Both the position numbers and the translations under genes were made by a program. The notes below the pieces were generated by a model. That model saw only the letters and a list, made by a program, of their open reading frames with translations, was not told where the DNA came from and searched no databases. A DNA stretch of 33,226 bases from Bacteroidales bacterium UBA4772 (GTDB lineage Bacteria > Bacteroidota > Bacteroidia > Bacteroidales > VadinHA17). The stretch's first letter is position 1. Every line of letters begins with the position of its first letter. The stretch is taken from positions 1-33,226 of the forward strand of contig DHHM01000018.1 in NCBI GenBank assembly GCA_002403305.1, given 5' to 3'. Below are positions 24,016-33,226 of the stretch, one piece after another.

Positions 24016-27000
24016 CCTGACCAGTACAGTTCCTGTAACCATACAACCGTTGTAGTCGGTCACTGTTACTGTATAGGTTCCTGGCAGGATATCTGATATA
24101 TCCTGGGTAGTCTCGCCGTTGGACCACTGGTAGATATGACCGCCTGCCGGTGAGCCGCCTGTGACAGTGAGAAGTATTTCTCCGTCAGGCATATCCGGAC
24201 AGTATGCATGGTTCACGTCGAATGCCACTTCAAGCTGCGGAGGATCAGTAAGGGTTATGGCTGAATCTGCCCGGCAGTTATTGGCGTCAATGATTGTTAT
24301 GCCATAGGTGCCGGCGCCAAGATTGTTTCTCGGGTTGTCGAACGACCTTCCGTCTTGCCACACGTAAGCGACAAAACCGACGTTGTTTACAGGTGTGACT
24401 TCAATGGAGCCGGTCTCCGCGTCGTGGCAGTTGATGTTGAACATCATGTCGTTGCTCATTGAAGGATCAATTATCATGCTAAGTTTACCGGGCTCGATAA
24501 GGGTGATGGTATCTGAGACATGGCAACCGTACCTGTCTGTAATCGTCACGTAATATGTGCCGGCGATAAGTCCTGAGATATAACCTGTGTTGTTTGTTGC
24601 CGTGAAGCCATCCGGACCGCTCCATTCATAGGTGAACGGCGCGAGGTCAACGGTGGGGGTGAGCCTTATGTGACCGTTGCTGTAGCCGAAGCAGCTGATG
24701 TTGTATCCGTTGTAATTTGATAATTCTGTGTCATAGGTTATCAGCGGATGCACGGTGAGGGTTATGGTCTCTGTCGGTCCCACACAGTCTTCGCCACCGT
24801 CTGAAGGAACGATACGCGGAGTGAAGCTGTAGATTACCTGCCTGTCCTCATTGGCGGTATTGTACAGCGTTTCGGCCAGGTCGGTAGGAGTAGTATAGGT
24901 TCCGCCTGTGGTGTAACCGGTAACACCGGCTTCGGCAGTCACGGTCAGGTCATAGACCCACTGACCCTCAACCTGCGGATTCATGTTCCTGACATTTATT
25001 ATGGTGGCATCGCCGTAACAGAGTTCAATATCGTCGGAGCTTATCTCAATATCAGGTATCGGGTTCACCCAAACTGTGGCCGTGATATGCTCAAGGTCAC
25101 ATGCTCCGTATACTCTCGGTGTTATATTGTAAATAAGCTGGTGTGCAATACTCGATGAGTTGTACAGGGTCTGGTTGATGGATGTGTTCAGCCCGCTGTT
25201 GTCGTCTGCGGCTCCCGAGATGCCGGAGGGTACATTGACATGCCAGGTCCAGGTAGTAACCGGTATCTGGCTCGTAAGCTCAAGGTTGATGGCTTCGCCG
25301 TTGCAAACGACATCGTTGTCAGGAGTGACTGTCGGATCCGGATCAACGGCATAGTGTACATTGACTGTTGCTGTGCATTCTGACCAGTTTTCTGCACCGT
25401 CAGTAACAGTAAGTATCACTTCGTTTGCACCGAGGTCAGTGCAGTCGAAGTCTGTTCTGCTTGCCGCGAGTGATGCAATGATGCAGTTATCGTAGCTTCC
25501 CCCGTCGATGTCTTCCGGAGTGATAGAGGCGAGACCGGTCTGCAGATCAAGGTATACGTCAATGTCTCTGCAAATTGCTGTGGGTGGGGTGTTGTCCTCG
25601 ACGGTGACGGTGAAGCTGCAGTTGTCTGAGAGGCCGAGCGCGTCAGTAACGGTGTAGGTCACCGTAGTTACACCCAGGTTGAATGTGAAGCTGGTGAGAT
25701 CATTGATGCCGGTTGCTTCTGACTGGGCTGTGGTTGCTCCGGTCATCTCCCATGTGACTGTAGAAATGTTGCTGTTCGGGTCGGAGTAAATTGCTGTAAG
25801 ACCGGCATTTATCAGAATGTCACAGCTGATGTCACTGGTAGAGGTCACGATAGGTGGCGGGCAGGTGATGGTTGGCGGCAGGTTGTTAAGACGCACGGTG
25901 ACGGTATTGCTGGTGGTGTCAACAGACGCCATTGTGGGAGAGAAGCCTGTTGTGGCGGCCGTATTGACAACCGTTCCTGCAAGGATACCATCCATGGTGA
26001 CGGTATGCTGTGCGGTACATGTCTCGCTGGCACCCGGAGCAAGCGTATAAGGTGCGCCGGTGCAGGTCACTGTGACTATCGGGTCGTCTAAGGTGATGCC
26101 GGTGATAGTGACGTTACCGGTGTTGGTCACCGTGAGGGTGTAGTTGATTACTTCTCCGGGAGCGGTGTACTCTTCCCTGTCAGCAGCCTTGACAAGGGTG
26201 AGTTCGGGTCTCTGTATTCCTATGACCTCTGCTGTTGCATCGGTCGCAATGGTTCCGCTGGCAACAGTGGAGCCTGAAGCAGTGGCGGTGTTGGAATACA
26301 GGCCTGCATTAACATCGTCCAGTGTGACGGTATGTGTTGCAGTGTAAGTCCATATTTCGTCCGGATCAAGTCTGTTGTCGTTGTCAGTGTCGCCGCCGGT
26401 ACGGGTGATGCTTCCTGCGTCCGCACCCGGATCGGATACGGTGATATTGCCGATGGATACGTTGCCATCGTTGGTTATGGTGATGGTGTAGTGCAGTATG
26501 TCACCTGTTTCGTCATAATTCTCTTCCGTTGCGACCTTAGTCATTGACCATGCTGCTGTCTGGCTTATGGTTGTAGTAGCGTCAGCCTGCTGCTGGTCAG
26601 TCTGGTCTGTATCGATGACAGCCACGTTGACCAGAGCGGTACCTGCGTCGATGTCGGCCTGTGTCACGGCATAAGTAGCGGAATATGTCCATGTTTCTCC
26701 GACATCAAGGATGTTGTTGCTGTTCGTGTCGCCACTGATTAGAGTAGCGCCTCCGGCAAGTACATCTGTCAGTACCACTCCGGTCAGGCTGGTGTTGCCG
26801 CTGTTTTCGACAACAATTTCATAGTTCAGAGTTGTAGGTTCAGCCACCGCAGTTTGGTCAACTGTTTTACTGATGGTGAGGGTTGATACCTGGTTGATAG
26901 TTGTTATTGCGTTGTCGGTAACGGCGACAGGTATCTGGGTTGCTGTTATGGAAGCAGTGTTGATTAGCGGTGTACCGTAATCAATGTCTCCCTGAGTGGC

Positions 27001-30000
27001 ATCGTAGGTAGCGGTGTAGATCCATGTCTCACCAACATCCAGGATATCGTCATTATCGGTGTCACCGTAGGCAAGGGAAGCTGCTCCTGCAAGGTCATCG
27101 ATGAGGACAACGTTGGTAAGGCTGACGTTGCCTTCGTTGGTTACGGTAATGGTATAAGTAAGTGTAGTCGGGGCGCTGATCTCAGCAATGTCAACTACCT
27201 TTTCAACTGTCATTGCGGCATTACGGGTAATTGTGGTTACTGCGTCATCAGTAACTGGAACAGGAATCTCAGCAGTCGTGACAGAGGCGGTGTTGACCAG
27301 GTCTGTTCCGGCATCGATGTCAGCTTGTGTCGCGTTGTAATCAGCTGTGTAAGTCCAGATCTCGTCTACATCGAGAACACCCGGATTGGTATCATCACCG
27401 CTAACGAGTGAAGCGCCTCCGGCGAACACATCAATCAGGGTTACATTGGTCAGGCTGACGTTTCCGGTATTGGTGACTACAATGGTATACACAAGTGTAG
27501 CTGGTTGATCGATCTGGGACTGATCTACAGACTTTGTGATAGTCAGCGAAGGCGTTCTGGGGATGGTAGTGGTGGCGTCATCCTGCTGCGGATCGGTCTG
27601 GTCGGTATCTACGATTGCCACGTTGACCAGGTCTGTTCCGGCGTCGATGTCTGCCTGGGTTACATCGTAGGTAGCTGTGTAAGTCCATGTTTCTCCAACA
27701 TCAAGGATGCTGTTGCTGTTGGTATCACCACCTGTCAATGCAGCGCCACCGGTAAAGGCATCGGTAAGAACTACGTTGGTGAGGCTTGTGTTACCGGTGT
27801 TCTCGACAGTGATGGTATAGTTAAGTGTACCGGGAGCGCTTATCTCAGACTGGTCGACAGTCTTGACGATCTCCAGGGTTGATGTACGTGATATGGTTGT
27901 TGTGGCTTCATCCTGAGCGGGCTCGGTCTGGTCGGTATCTACGATTGCCATGTTGACCAGGTCTGTTCCGGCGTCGATGTCTGCCTGGGTTACATCGTAG
28001 GTAGCTGTGTAAGTCCATGTTTCTCCAACATCAAGGATGCTGTTGCTGTTGGTATCGCCATCTGTATATGCAGCGCCACCGGTAAAGGCATCGGTAAGAA
28101 CTACGTTGGTGAGGCTGGTGTTACCTATGTTCTCGACAGTGATGGTATAGTTCAGGGTACCCGGAGCGCTTATCTCAGACTGGTCGACAGTCTTGACGAT
28201 CTGCAGAGTTGACGTACGTGATATAGTTGTTGTGGCGTCATCTGTGACTGCATCTGGTATCTCGGCGGTAGTGACGGAAGCGGTGTTGACCAGGTCAGTA
28301 CCCCGATCAATGTCATCCTGGGTAGCATCATAGGTAGCGGAGAATATCCAGACTTCACCCACCTCGAGTATGCCGTCACCGTCGTCACCTGAGGTAAGAG
28401 TAGCTTCTCCTGCCAGGTCATCGCTGAGGAGGACATTGGTCAGGCTGACGTTGCCGGTATTGGTAACTGTAATCGTATAGGTCAATGTTGCCGGCGAGCT
28501 GATCTCGGTAATGTCAACAACCTTCTCGAGTGTCATTGCCACATTGCGGTTGATTGTCGTTGTCGCATCATCGGTGACTGCATCAGGTATCTCGTTCGTA
28601 GTGACAGAAGCGGTATTGATCAGGTCAGCACCCAGATCAATATCAGTCTGTGTAGCATCATAGGAAGCGGAGTATATCCAGACTTCACCCACTTCGAGGA
28701 TCCCGTCACCATCATCGCCTGATGTGAGTGTAGCGGTACCTGCCAGATCATCGCTGAGGACAACATTGGTCAGGCTGACGTTGCCTGTGTTGGTTACAGT
28801 AATGGTGTAGGCCAGAGTTGTCGGGGCGCTGATCTCGGTGAGGTCAACGACCTTCTCAACTGTCATTGCGGCATTACGGGTGATAGTAGTGACTGCGTCA
28901 TCACTCACTGCAGCAGGTATCTCAGCGGTAGTGACGGAAGCGGTGTTGACCAGGTCAGTCCCCAGATCAATGTCATCCTGGGATGCTTCATAGGTAGCGG
29001 TGTATATCCAGACTTCACCCACCTCGAGGATCCCGTCACCATCATCGCCTGATGTGAGTGTAGCGGTACCTGCCAGGTCATCGCTGAGGACAACATTGGT
29101 CAGGCTGACGTTGCCGGTATTGGTTACGGTGATGGTATATGTCAGAGTAGTCGGAGCCGAGATCTCAGTAATGTCAACTACCTTTTGGACGGTCATTGCG
29201 GGATTAGCGGCAATGGTGGTTGTGGCATCATCGGTGACTGCATCAGGTATCTCGTTCGCAGTGACCGAAGCGGTATTGACCAGGTCAGTACCCAGATCAA
29301 TGTCATCCTGGGTTGCATCATAGGTAGCGGAGAATATCCAGACTTCACCCACCTCGAGTATGCCGTCACCATCGTCACCTGAGGTAAGAGTAGCTTCTCC
29401 TGCCAAGTCATCACTGAGGACAACATTGGTCAGGCTGACGTTGCCGGTGTTGGTTACAGTAATGGTGTAGGCCAGAGTAGTCGGGGCGCTGATCTCGGTG
29501 AGGTCAACGACCTTCTCAACTGTCATTGCCGGGTTAGCTGCAATGGTTGTTGTTGCGTCATCAGTAACTGCGACAGGTATCTCAGTCGTGATAACAGAAG
29601 CTGTGTTAACCAGAGCCGATCCGTCATCAATGTCATCCTGGGTTGCAGCATAAGTTGCCGTGTATACCCAAGCTTCACCCACTTCGAGGATACCGTCACC
29701 GTCGTCACCTGAGGCAAGAGTAGCAGTGCCAGCCAAGTCATCGGAGAGGAGGACATTGGTCAGGCTGACATTGCCTGTATTTATTACAGTGATGGTATAT
29801 GTCAGTGTTGCCGGGGCGCTGATCTCGGTGAGGTCAACGACCTTCTCAACTGTCATTGCAATGTTGCGGTTGATTGTCGTTGTCGCATCATCGGTGACTG
29901 CATCAGGTATCTCGTTCGTAGTGACAGAAGCGGTATTGATCAGGTCAGCACCCAGATCAATATCAGTCTGTGTAGCATCATAGGAAGCGGAGTATATCCA

Positions 30001-33000
30001 GACTTCACCCACTTCGAGGATCCCGTCACCATCATCGCCTGATGTGAGTGTAGCGGTACCTGCCAGATCATCGCTGAGGACAACATTGGTCAGGCTGACG
30101 TTGCCTGTGTTGGTTACAGTAATGGTGTAGGCCAGAGTTGTCGGGGCGCTGATCTCGGTGAGGTCAACGACCTTCTCAACTGTCATTGCAATGTTGCGGT
30201 TGATTGTCGTTGTCGCATCATCGGTTACCGGCGTGGTTATCTCAGCGGTAGTGACGGAAGCGGTGTTGATCAGGTCAGTCCCCAGATCAATGTCATCCTG
30301 GGATGCTTCATAGGTAGCGGTGTATATCCAGACTTCACCCACCTCGAGGATCCCGTCACCATCATCGCCTGATGTGAGTGTAGCGGTACCTGCCAGGTCA
30401 TCGGTAAGAACCACACCAGTCAGACTGACGTTGCCTGTATTGGTTACGGTGATGGTATATGTCAGAGTAGTCGGAGCCGAGATCTCAGTAATGTCAACTA
30501 CCTTCTGGACGGTCATTGCGGGATTAGCGGCAATGGTGGTTGTGGCATCATCGGTGACTGCATCAGGTATCTCGTTCGCAGTGACCGAAGCGGTATTGAC
30601 CAGGTCAGTACCCAGATCAATATCAGTCTGTGTAGCATCATAGGTAGCAGTGTATATCCAGACTTCACCCACCTCGAGTATGCCGTCACCATCATCGCCT
30701 GATGTGAGTGTAGCGGTACCTGCCAGGTCATCGGTAAGAACCACACCAGTCAGACTGACGTTGCCTGTATTGGTTACGGTGATGGTATATGTCAGTGTTG
30801 CAGGAGCAGAGATCTCGGTCAGATCAACGACCTTCTCAACTGTCATTGCAATGTTACGGTTGATTGTCGTTGTGGCATCATCGGTGACTGCATCAGGTAT
30901 CTCGGTAGTCGTTACGGAAGCGGTATTGACCAGGTCAGCACCCAGATCAATGTCATCCTGGGTAGCATCATAGGTAGCGGAGTATATCCAGACTTCTCCG
31001 ACTTCGAGTAATCCGTCACCGTCGTCACCTGAGGTAAGAGTAGCTTCTCCTGCCAGGTCATCAACAAGAGTTACTGATGTCAGATCTGAATTACCGGTAT
31101 TTGTTACTGTAATAGTATAGGTTAGTAAAGTAGGAGCACTTATTTCGGTTTGATCGACTGTTTTTTCAATCTCAAGACTAGGTGATAATACTCTGACCGT
31201 AAATGAGCAGGTAGAGCTGTTTCCGCATTCATCAAATGCTGTCCATATAACTTCCGTATCACCAAGACCAAAGATATAACCTTCAAGAGTTGTGGCGTTG
31301 GTATGTGTGAGATTATGAGTTGCTGTAGGTACACCACAGTTGTCAGTAAGGTTTGTATAATCAAATTCTGTACCTATGGTGGTATAAGTCGTCTCACCAG
31401 AACTAATGATCCTTATCTGTGGTGTTGAAGGACAGCCAATTACTGGCAGTTCATTATCCTCAATAGTAATGGTGCTAGAAGTCGTAGCAGAGTTGCCGCA
31501 CTCGTCTTCAGCGATGAATGTTACAGTAACCGTACCGCAACCGTTAGTAGCGAGAGCAGCCGGGTCGTAGTCATTGGTAATGGTCACGTTGCCGCAGTTG
31601 TCGGTAGCCGTTACAGCGGCGATCCAGGCAGTAATCTGCGTTGCGATGTCACCTGCAGCGCAGTCGACGTTTAGCGGAGTAATGTCGTCGAATACCGGAT
31701 CTGTGTCATCGACAATGGTAATGGTGCTGGTAGTAGTAGCGGAGTTGCCGCACTCGTCTTCAGCGATGAATGTTACAGTAACCGTACCGCAACCGTTAGT
31801 AGCGAGAGCAGCCGGGTCGTAGTCATTGGTAATGGTCACGTTGCCGCAGTTGTCGGTAGCCGTTACAGCGGCGATCCAGGCAGTAATCTGCGTTGCGATG
31901 TCACCTGCAGCGCAGTCGACGTTAAGCGGAGTAATGTCGTCGAATACCGGATCTGTGTCATCAACAATGGTAATTGTTGAAGAAGTAGTAGCGGAGTTGC
32001 CGCACTCGTCTTCAGCGATGAATGTTACAGTAACCGTACCGCAACCGTTAGTAGCGAGAGCAGCCGGGTCGTAGTCATTGGTAATGGTCACGTTGCCGCA
32101 GTTGTCGGTAGCCGTTACAGCGGCGATCCAGGCAGTAATCTGCGTTGCGATGTCACCTGCAGCGCAGTCGACAGTAAGCGGAGTAATGTCGACGAATACT
32201 GGCAGTTCGTCATCTTCAATAGTAATGGTGCTTGAAGTGGTAGCGGAGTTGCCGCACTCGTCTTCAGCGATGAATGTTACGGTTACCTCACCGCAACCGT
32301 TAGTAGCGAGGGAAGCCGGGTCGAAGTCATTAGTAATGGTTACCTCACCGCAGTTGTCGGTAGCCGTTACGGCAGCTATCCAGGCAGTAATCTGAGTATT
32401 AATGTCACCGGCCTCGCAGTCGACATTAAGCGGCGTAATGTCGTCTAATAAAGGAGCCTGTGTATCGCCACCGGTGTAAGTAACGACGGCTGTGGTAGTA
32501 TTATCGCACTCATCGGAGATAATGAAAGTGTAAGTAGCAGTCCATGCGCAGTTGTCACCGCTGATGCCTGAGTTATCGTTATCGAGTGTAGCTGTTACGG
32601 CAGAGCAGTTGTCAGTGTAAAGAGCGGCGATGGCAGCTGTCTCGGGTGCCTCAGGTGCAGTAGCCAGGCATACATTAGTAAGGTCTTCACCCGGGAGAAC
32701 AGCTCCGTCGATTAGCTGTGGAGCCTGTGTATCATGAATTGTAAATATATAGACCCAATCGTGACTAAATCCTGCAGCATCAATATAGGTCCAAGTATAT
32801 GTTACTGTTCCTGAGCAAGAAAAAAAATTGTCTCCTATCACTGGTCCTGTTGGAGCTATAACGTCTCCACATGAACTATAGACCACTGGTGGTGTTGGTT
32901 GATAAACATCAGAATAACACTCAACAGTTTCGCCATCATCGGGAGGTATGAAGAAGTCCTCTGGTATTATATTGTAAGTGTAAGTCCAGTCGTGATTGTT

Positions 33001-33226
33001 GCCTTCACAGTCAGTATAAGTCCAGGTATATGTTCTTGTTCCTGCTTGATGGGTTACATCTGTATTTACCTGAGGCCCTGTTGGAGTAAGCAAATTTCCG
33101 CATGCATCATAAACTGAGGGTGGATCTGGTTGTGTGGCATCTCTTAAGCATGGCACCGTTGAGCTCTCATTCTCAGGCATAGTGAAGTCTTCGTACTCAA
33201 TCGTATAAGTGTAAGTCCAAGTCTGC
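23713..33226 (-). CDS. Giant SprB-like surface adhesin with T9SS type B sorting domain (5' end outside window)
   Basis: The frame is open to the right edge (WTYTYTIEYEDFT precedes the Met at 33180), so the true start is outside; more than 3,170 codons are visible. Order in the protein: about 70-residue TWTY-containing repeats (33226-32736); a Cys-containing beta module (to 32456); four 84-residue repeats (32455-31448); an HYR-like domain (to 31186); sixteen repeats of about 110 residues of DUF11/DUF7507 type (31185-25877); HYR-like domains (to about 25350); two PKD-like modules (to about 24740); three SprB-type repeats beginning CFGYSNG, CHDAETG and CPDMPDG (24720-24020); and the C-terminal sorting domain. 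The protein should be exported through the Sec and type IX systems and displayed as a long, stiff, acidic fibre for adhesion or gliding. PorP/SprF follows on the same strand. Confidence 0.93.
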   Translation of the reverse strand, partial: QTWTYTYTIEYEDFTMPENESSTVPCLRDATQPDPPSVYDACGNLLTPTGPQVNTDVTHQAGTRTYTWTYTDCEGNNHDWTYTYNIIPEDFFIPPDDGETVECYSDVYQPTPPVVYSSCGDVIAPTGPVIGDNFFSCSGTVTYTWTYIDAAGFSHDWVYIFTIHDTQAPQLIDGAVLPGEDLTNVCLATAPEAPETAAIAALYTDNCSAVTATLDNDNSGISGDNCAWTATYTFIISDECDNTTTAVVTYTGGDTQAPLLDDITPLNVDCEAGDINTQITAWIAAVTATDNCGEVTITNDFDPASLATNGCGEVTVTFIAEDECGNSATTSSTITIEDDELPVFVDITPLTVDCAAGDIATQITAWIAAVTATDNCGNVTITNDYDPAALATNGCGTVTVTFIAEDECGNSATTSSTITIVDDTDPVFDDITPLNVDCAAGDIATQITAWIAAVTATDNCGNVTITNDYDPAALATNGCGTVTVTFIAEDECGNSATTTSTITIVDDTDPVFDDITPLNVDCAAGDIATQITAWIAAVTATDNCGNVTITNDYDPAALATNGCGTVTVTFIAEDECGNSATTSSTITIEDNELPVIGCPSTPQIRIISSGETTYTTIGTEFDYTNLTDNCGVPTATHNLTHTNATTLEGYIFGLGDTEVIWTAFDECGNSSTCSFTVRVLSPSLEIEKTVDQTEISAPTLLTYTITVTNTGNSDLTSVTLVDDLAGEATLTSGDDGDGLLEVGEVWIYSATYDATQDDIDLGADLVNTASVTTTEIPDAVTDDATTTINRNIAMTVEKVVDLTEISAPATLTYTITVTNTGNVSLTGVVLTDDLAGTATLTSGDDGDGILEVGEVWIYTATYDATQTDIDLGTDLVNTASVTANEIPDAVTDDATTTIAANPAMTVQKVVDITEISAPTTLTYTITVTNTGNVSLTGVVLTDDLAGTATLTSGDDGDGILEVGEVWIYTATYEASQDDIDLGTDLINTASVTTAEITTPVTDDATTTINRNIAMTVEKVVDLTEISAPTTLAYTITVTNTGNVSLTNVVLSDDLAGTATLTSGDDGDGILEVGEVWIYSASYDATQTDIDLGADLINTASVTTNEIPDAVTDDATTTINRNIAMTVEKVVDLTEISAPATLTYTITVINTGNVSLTNVLLSDDLAGTATLASGDDGDGILEVGEAWVYTATYAATQDDIDDGSALVNTASVITTEIPVAVTDDATTTIAANPAMTVEKVVDLTEISAPTTLAYTITVTNTGNVSLTNVVLSDDLAGEATLTSGDDGDGILEVGEVWIFSATYDATQDDIDLGTDLVNTASVTANEIPDAVTDDATTTIAANPAMTVQKVVDITEISAPTTLTYTITVTNTGNVSLTNVVLSDDLAGTATLTSGDDGDGILEVGEVWIYTATYEASQDDIDLGTDLVNTASVTTAEIPAAVSDDAVTTITRNAAMTVEKVVDLTEISAPTTLAYTITVTNTGNVSLTNVVLSDDLAGTATLTSGDDGDGILEVGEVWIYSASYDATQTDIDLGADLINTASVTTNEIPDAVTDDATTTINRNVAMTLEKVVDITEISSPATLTYTITVTNTGNVSLTNVLLSDDLAGEATLTSGDDGDGILEVGEVWIFSATYDATQDDIDRGTDLVNTASVTTAEIPDAVTDDATTTISRTSTLQIVKTVDQSEISAPGTLNYTITVENIGNTSLTNVVLTDAFTGGAAYTDGDTNSNSILDVGETWTYTATYDVTQADIDAGTDLVNMAIVDTDQTEPAQDEATTTISRTSTLEIVKTVDQSEISAPGTLNYTITVENTGNTSLTNVVLTDAFTGGAALTGGDTNSNSILDVGETWTYTATYDVTQADIDAGTDLVNVAIVDTDQTDPQQDDATTTIPRTPSLTITKSVDQSQIDQPATLVYTIVVTNTGNVSLTNVTLIDVFAGGASLVSGDDTNPGVLDVDEIWTYTADYNATQADIDAGTDLVNTASVTTAEIPVPVTDDAVTTITRNAAMTVEKVVDIAEISAPTTLTYTITVTNEGNVSLTNVVLIDDLAGAASLAYGDTDNDDILDVGETWIYTATYDATQGDIDYGTPLINTASITATQIPVAVTDNAITTINQVSTLTISKTVDQTAVAEPTTLNYEIVVENSGNTSLTGVVLTDVLAGGATLISGDTNSNNILDVGETWTYSATYAVTQADIDAGTALVNVAVIDTDQTDQQQADATTTISQTAAWSMTKVATEENYDETGDILHYTITITNDGNVSIGNITVSDPGADAGSITRTGGDTDNDNRLDPDEIWTYTATHTVTLDDVNAGLYSNTATASGSTVASGTIATDATAEVIGIQRPELTLVKAADREEYTAPGEVINYTLTVTNTGNVTITGITLDDPIVTVTCTGAPYTLAPGASETCTAQHTVTMDGILAGTVVNTAATTGFSPTMASVDTTSNTVTVRLNNLPPTITCPPPIVTSTSDISCDILINAGLTAIYSDPNSNISTVTWEMTGATTAQSEATGINDLTSFTFNLGVTTVTYTVTDALGLSDNCSFTVTVEDNTPPTAICRDIDVYLDLQTGLASITPEDIDGGSYDNCIIASLAASRTDFDCTDLGANEVILTVTDGAENWSECTATVNVHYAVDPDPTVTPDNDVVCNGEAINLELTSQIPVTTWTWHVNVPSGISGAADDNSGLNTSINQTLYNSSSIAHQLIYNITPRVYGACDLEHITATVWVNPIPDIEISSDDIELCYGDATIINVRNMNPQVEGQWVYDLTVTAEAGVTGYTTGGTYTTPTDLAETLYNTANEDRQVIYSFTPRIVPSDGGEDCVGPTETITLTVHPLITYDTELSNYNGYNISCFGYSNGHIRLTPTVDLAPFTYEWSGPDGFTATNNTGYISGLIAGTYYVTITDRYGCHVSDTITLIEPGKLSMIIDPSMSNDMMFNINCHDAETGSIEVTPVNNVGFVAYVWQDGRSFDNPRNNLGAGTYGITIIDANNCRADSAITLTDPPQLEVAFDVNHAYCPDMPDGEILLTVTGGSPAGGHIYQWSNGETTQDISDILPGTYTVTVTDYNGCMVTGTVLVRPKNEICLIIPEAFSPNGDGINDTWDISYYNEKPLEELYPNIEIKIFNRWGQKLWESEPGYPEPWNGRSNGVKLPIDSYHYTIDLGNGSRLLIGTITIVYN
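25877..31185 (-). repeat. Array of 16 DUF11-like repeats, about 330 bp each
   Basis: Units begin like MTVEKVVDLTEISAPTTL and contain TITVTNTGNVSLTNVVL, an acidic loop ending LEVGE or LDVGE, then TQxDIDxGTDLVNTASV and DDATTTI. Units 1-14 in protein order are 109-112 residues; 15 and 16 are more diverged, and 16 lacks the acidic loop. Most units are exactly 330 bp apart and very similar in DNA. Confidence 0.93.
28544..30189 (-). repeat. Higher-order 1320-bp repeat with a 326-bp identical pair
   Basis: Bases 28544-28869 are identical to 29864-30189 (compared line by line), an offset of 1320 = 4 x 330. Neighbouring units keep the same offset similarity: repeat units 2-5 of the protein pair with units 6-9 by shared variants (IAANP linkers, VQKVVDI, NVLLSDD). 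Confidence 0.9.
31448..32455 (-). repeat. Four tandem 252-bp (84-residue) repeats
   Basis: Each unit reads DITPLNVDC ... TQITAWIAAVTATDNCG ... LATNGCG ... FIAEDECGNSATTSSTITI, with conserved Cys residues. Units 2-4 in protein order are almost identical in DNA; for example 31490-31671 matches 31742-31923 without a difference, followed by one mismatch. The first unit is more diverged. Confidence 0.93.

Noticed and set aside
28905..32395. Many 60-107 codon frames antisense to or shifted within the giant gene
   Set aside because: They recur at 252- and 330-bp spacing because the coding DNA is repeated; the coding frame explains them.
25877..32455. Horizontally acquired or phage tail-fibre gene
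   Set aside because: The type B sorting domain and neighbouring PorP/SprF identify it as a type IX cargo; no phage genes are nearby.

Overview
The window looks like a chromosomal segment of a Bacteroidota (Bacteroidetes) bacterium. The lineage evidence is a giant secreted protein ending in a gliding-motility / type IX secretion (T9SS) type B sorting domain, an adjacent PorP/SprF-family membrane protein, a GWxTD lipoprotein, an NfeD-FloA pair, an M64 peptidase, and several candidate promoters with the Bacteroidota -7 box TAnnTTTG. I saw no tRNA, rRNA, CRISPR array, insertion sequence or phage gene.

Layout, left to right. (1) 1-4382: the 3' part of a secreted beta-propeller plus beta-barrel protein, a decayed TPR fragment, and a Na+/solute symporter. 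(2) 4525-6025, minus: bcp then recA. (3) 6058-9664, plus: a tightly packed set of TPR/SPOR envelope protein, clpS, nfeD-like gene and floA. (4) 9848-11122, minus: secreted M64 metallopeptidase. (5) 11215-13698, plus: a YbdG-like MscS channel and a transaldolase. (6) 13946-19063, minus: ABC-F ATPase, acyl-ACP thioesterase, GWxTD lipoprotein and rlmB, overlapping or nearly so. (7) 19466-22111, plus: a lipoprotein alpha/beta hydrolase and rlmD. (8) 22347-33226, minus: the giant repeat protein (more than 3,170 codons visible, running off the right edge) followed by PorP/SprF. This last pair resembles the sprB-sprF arrangement known from gliding Bacteroidota, so the likely reading is a very long surface adhesin with its own T9SS-associated outer-membrane partner.

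The most unusual material is repetitive DNA rather than a new gene family. Short palindromic elements (outer stem CCCTCC/GGAGGG, small inner stem, AA loop) occur between genes at about 13721 and 13798, where the two copies differ by compensating changes. Closely related elements sit in frame inside the TPR/SPOR gene at 6692-6799. Separately, intergenic spaces carry tandem repeats with a 7-base period but several unrelated unit sequences. At convergent gene ends these start at, or include, the stop codons. The giant gene has two internal arrays (4 units of 252 bp and 16 units of about 330 bp). In the longer one a four-unit, 1320-bp higher-order repeat is visible, including a 326-bp stretch that is identical in two copies.

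Limits: functions are assigned from recognisable motifs and family resemblance by eye. No alignment, structure prediction or database search was run.
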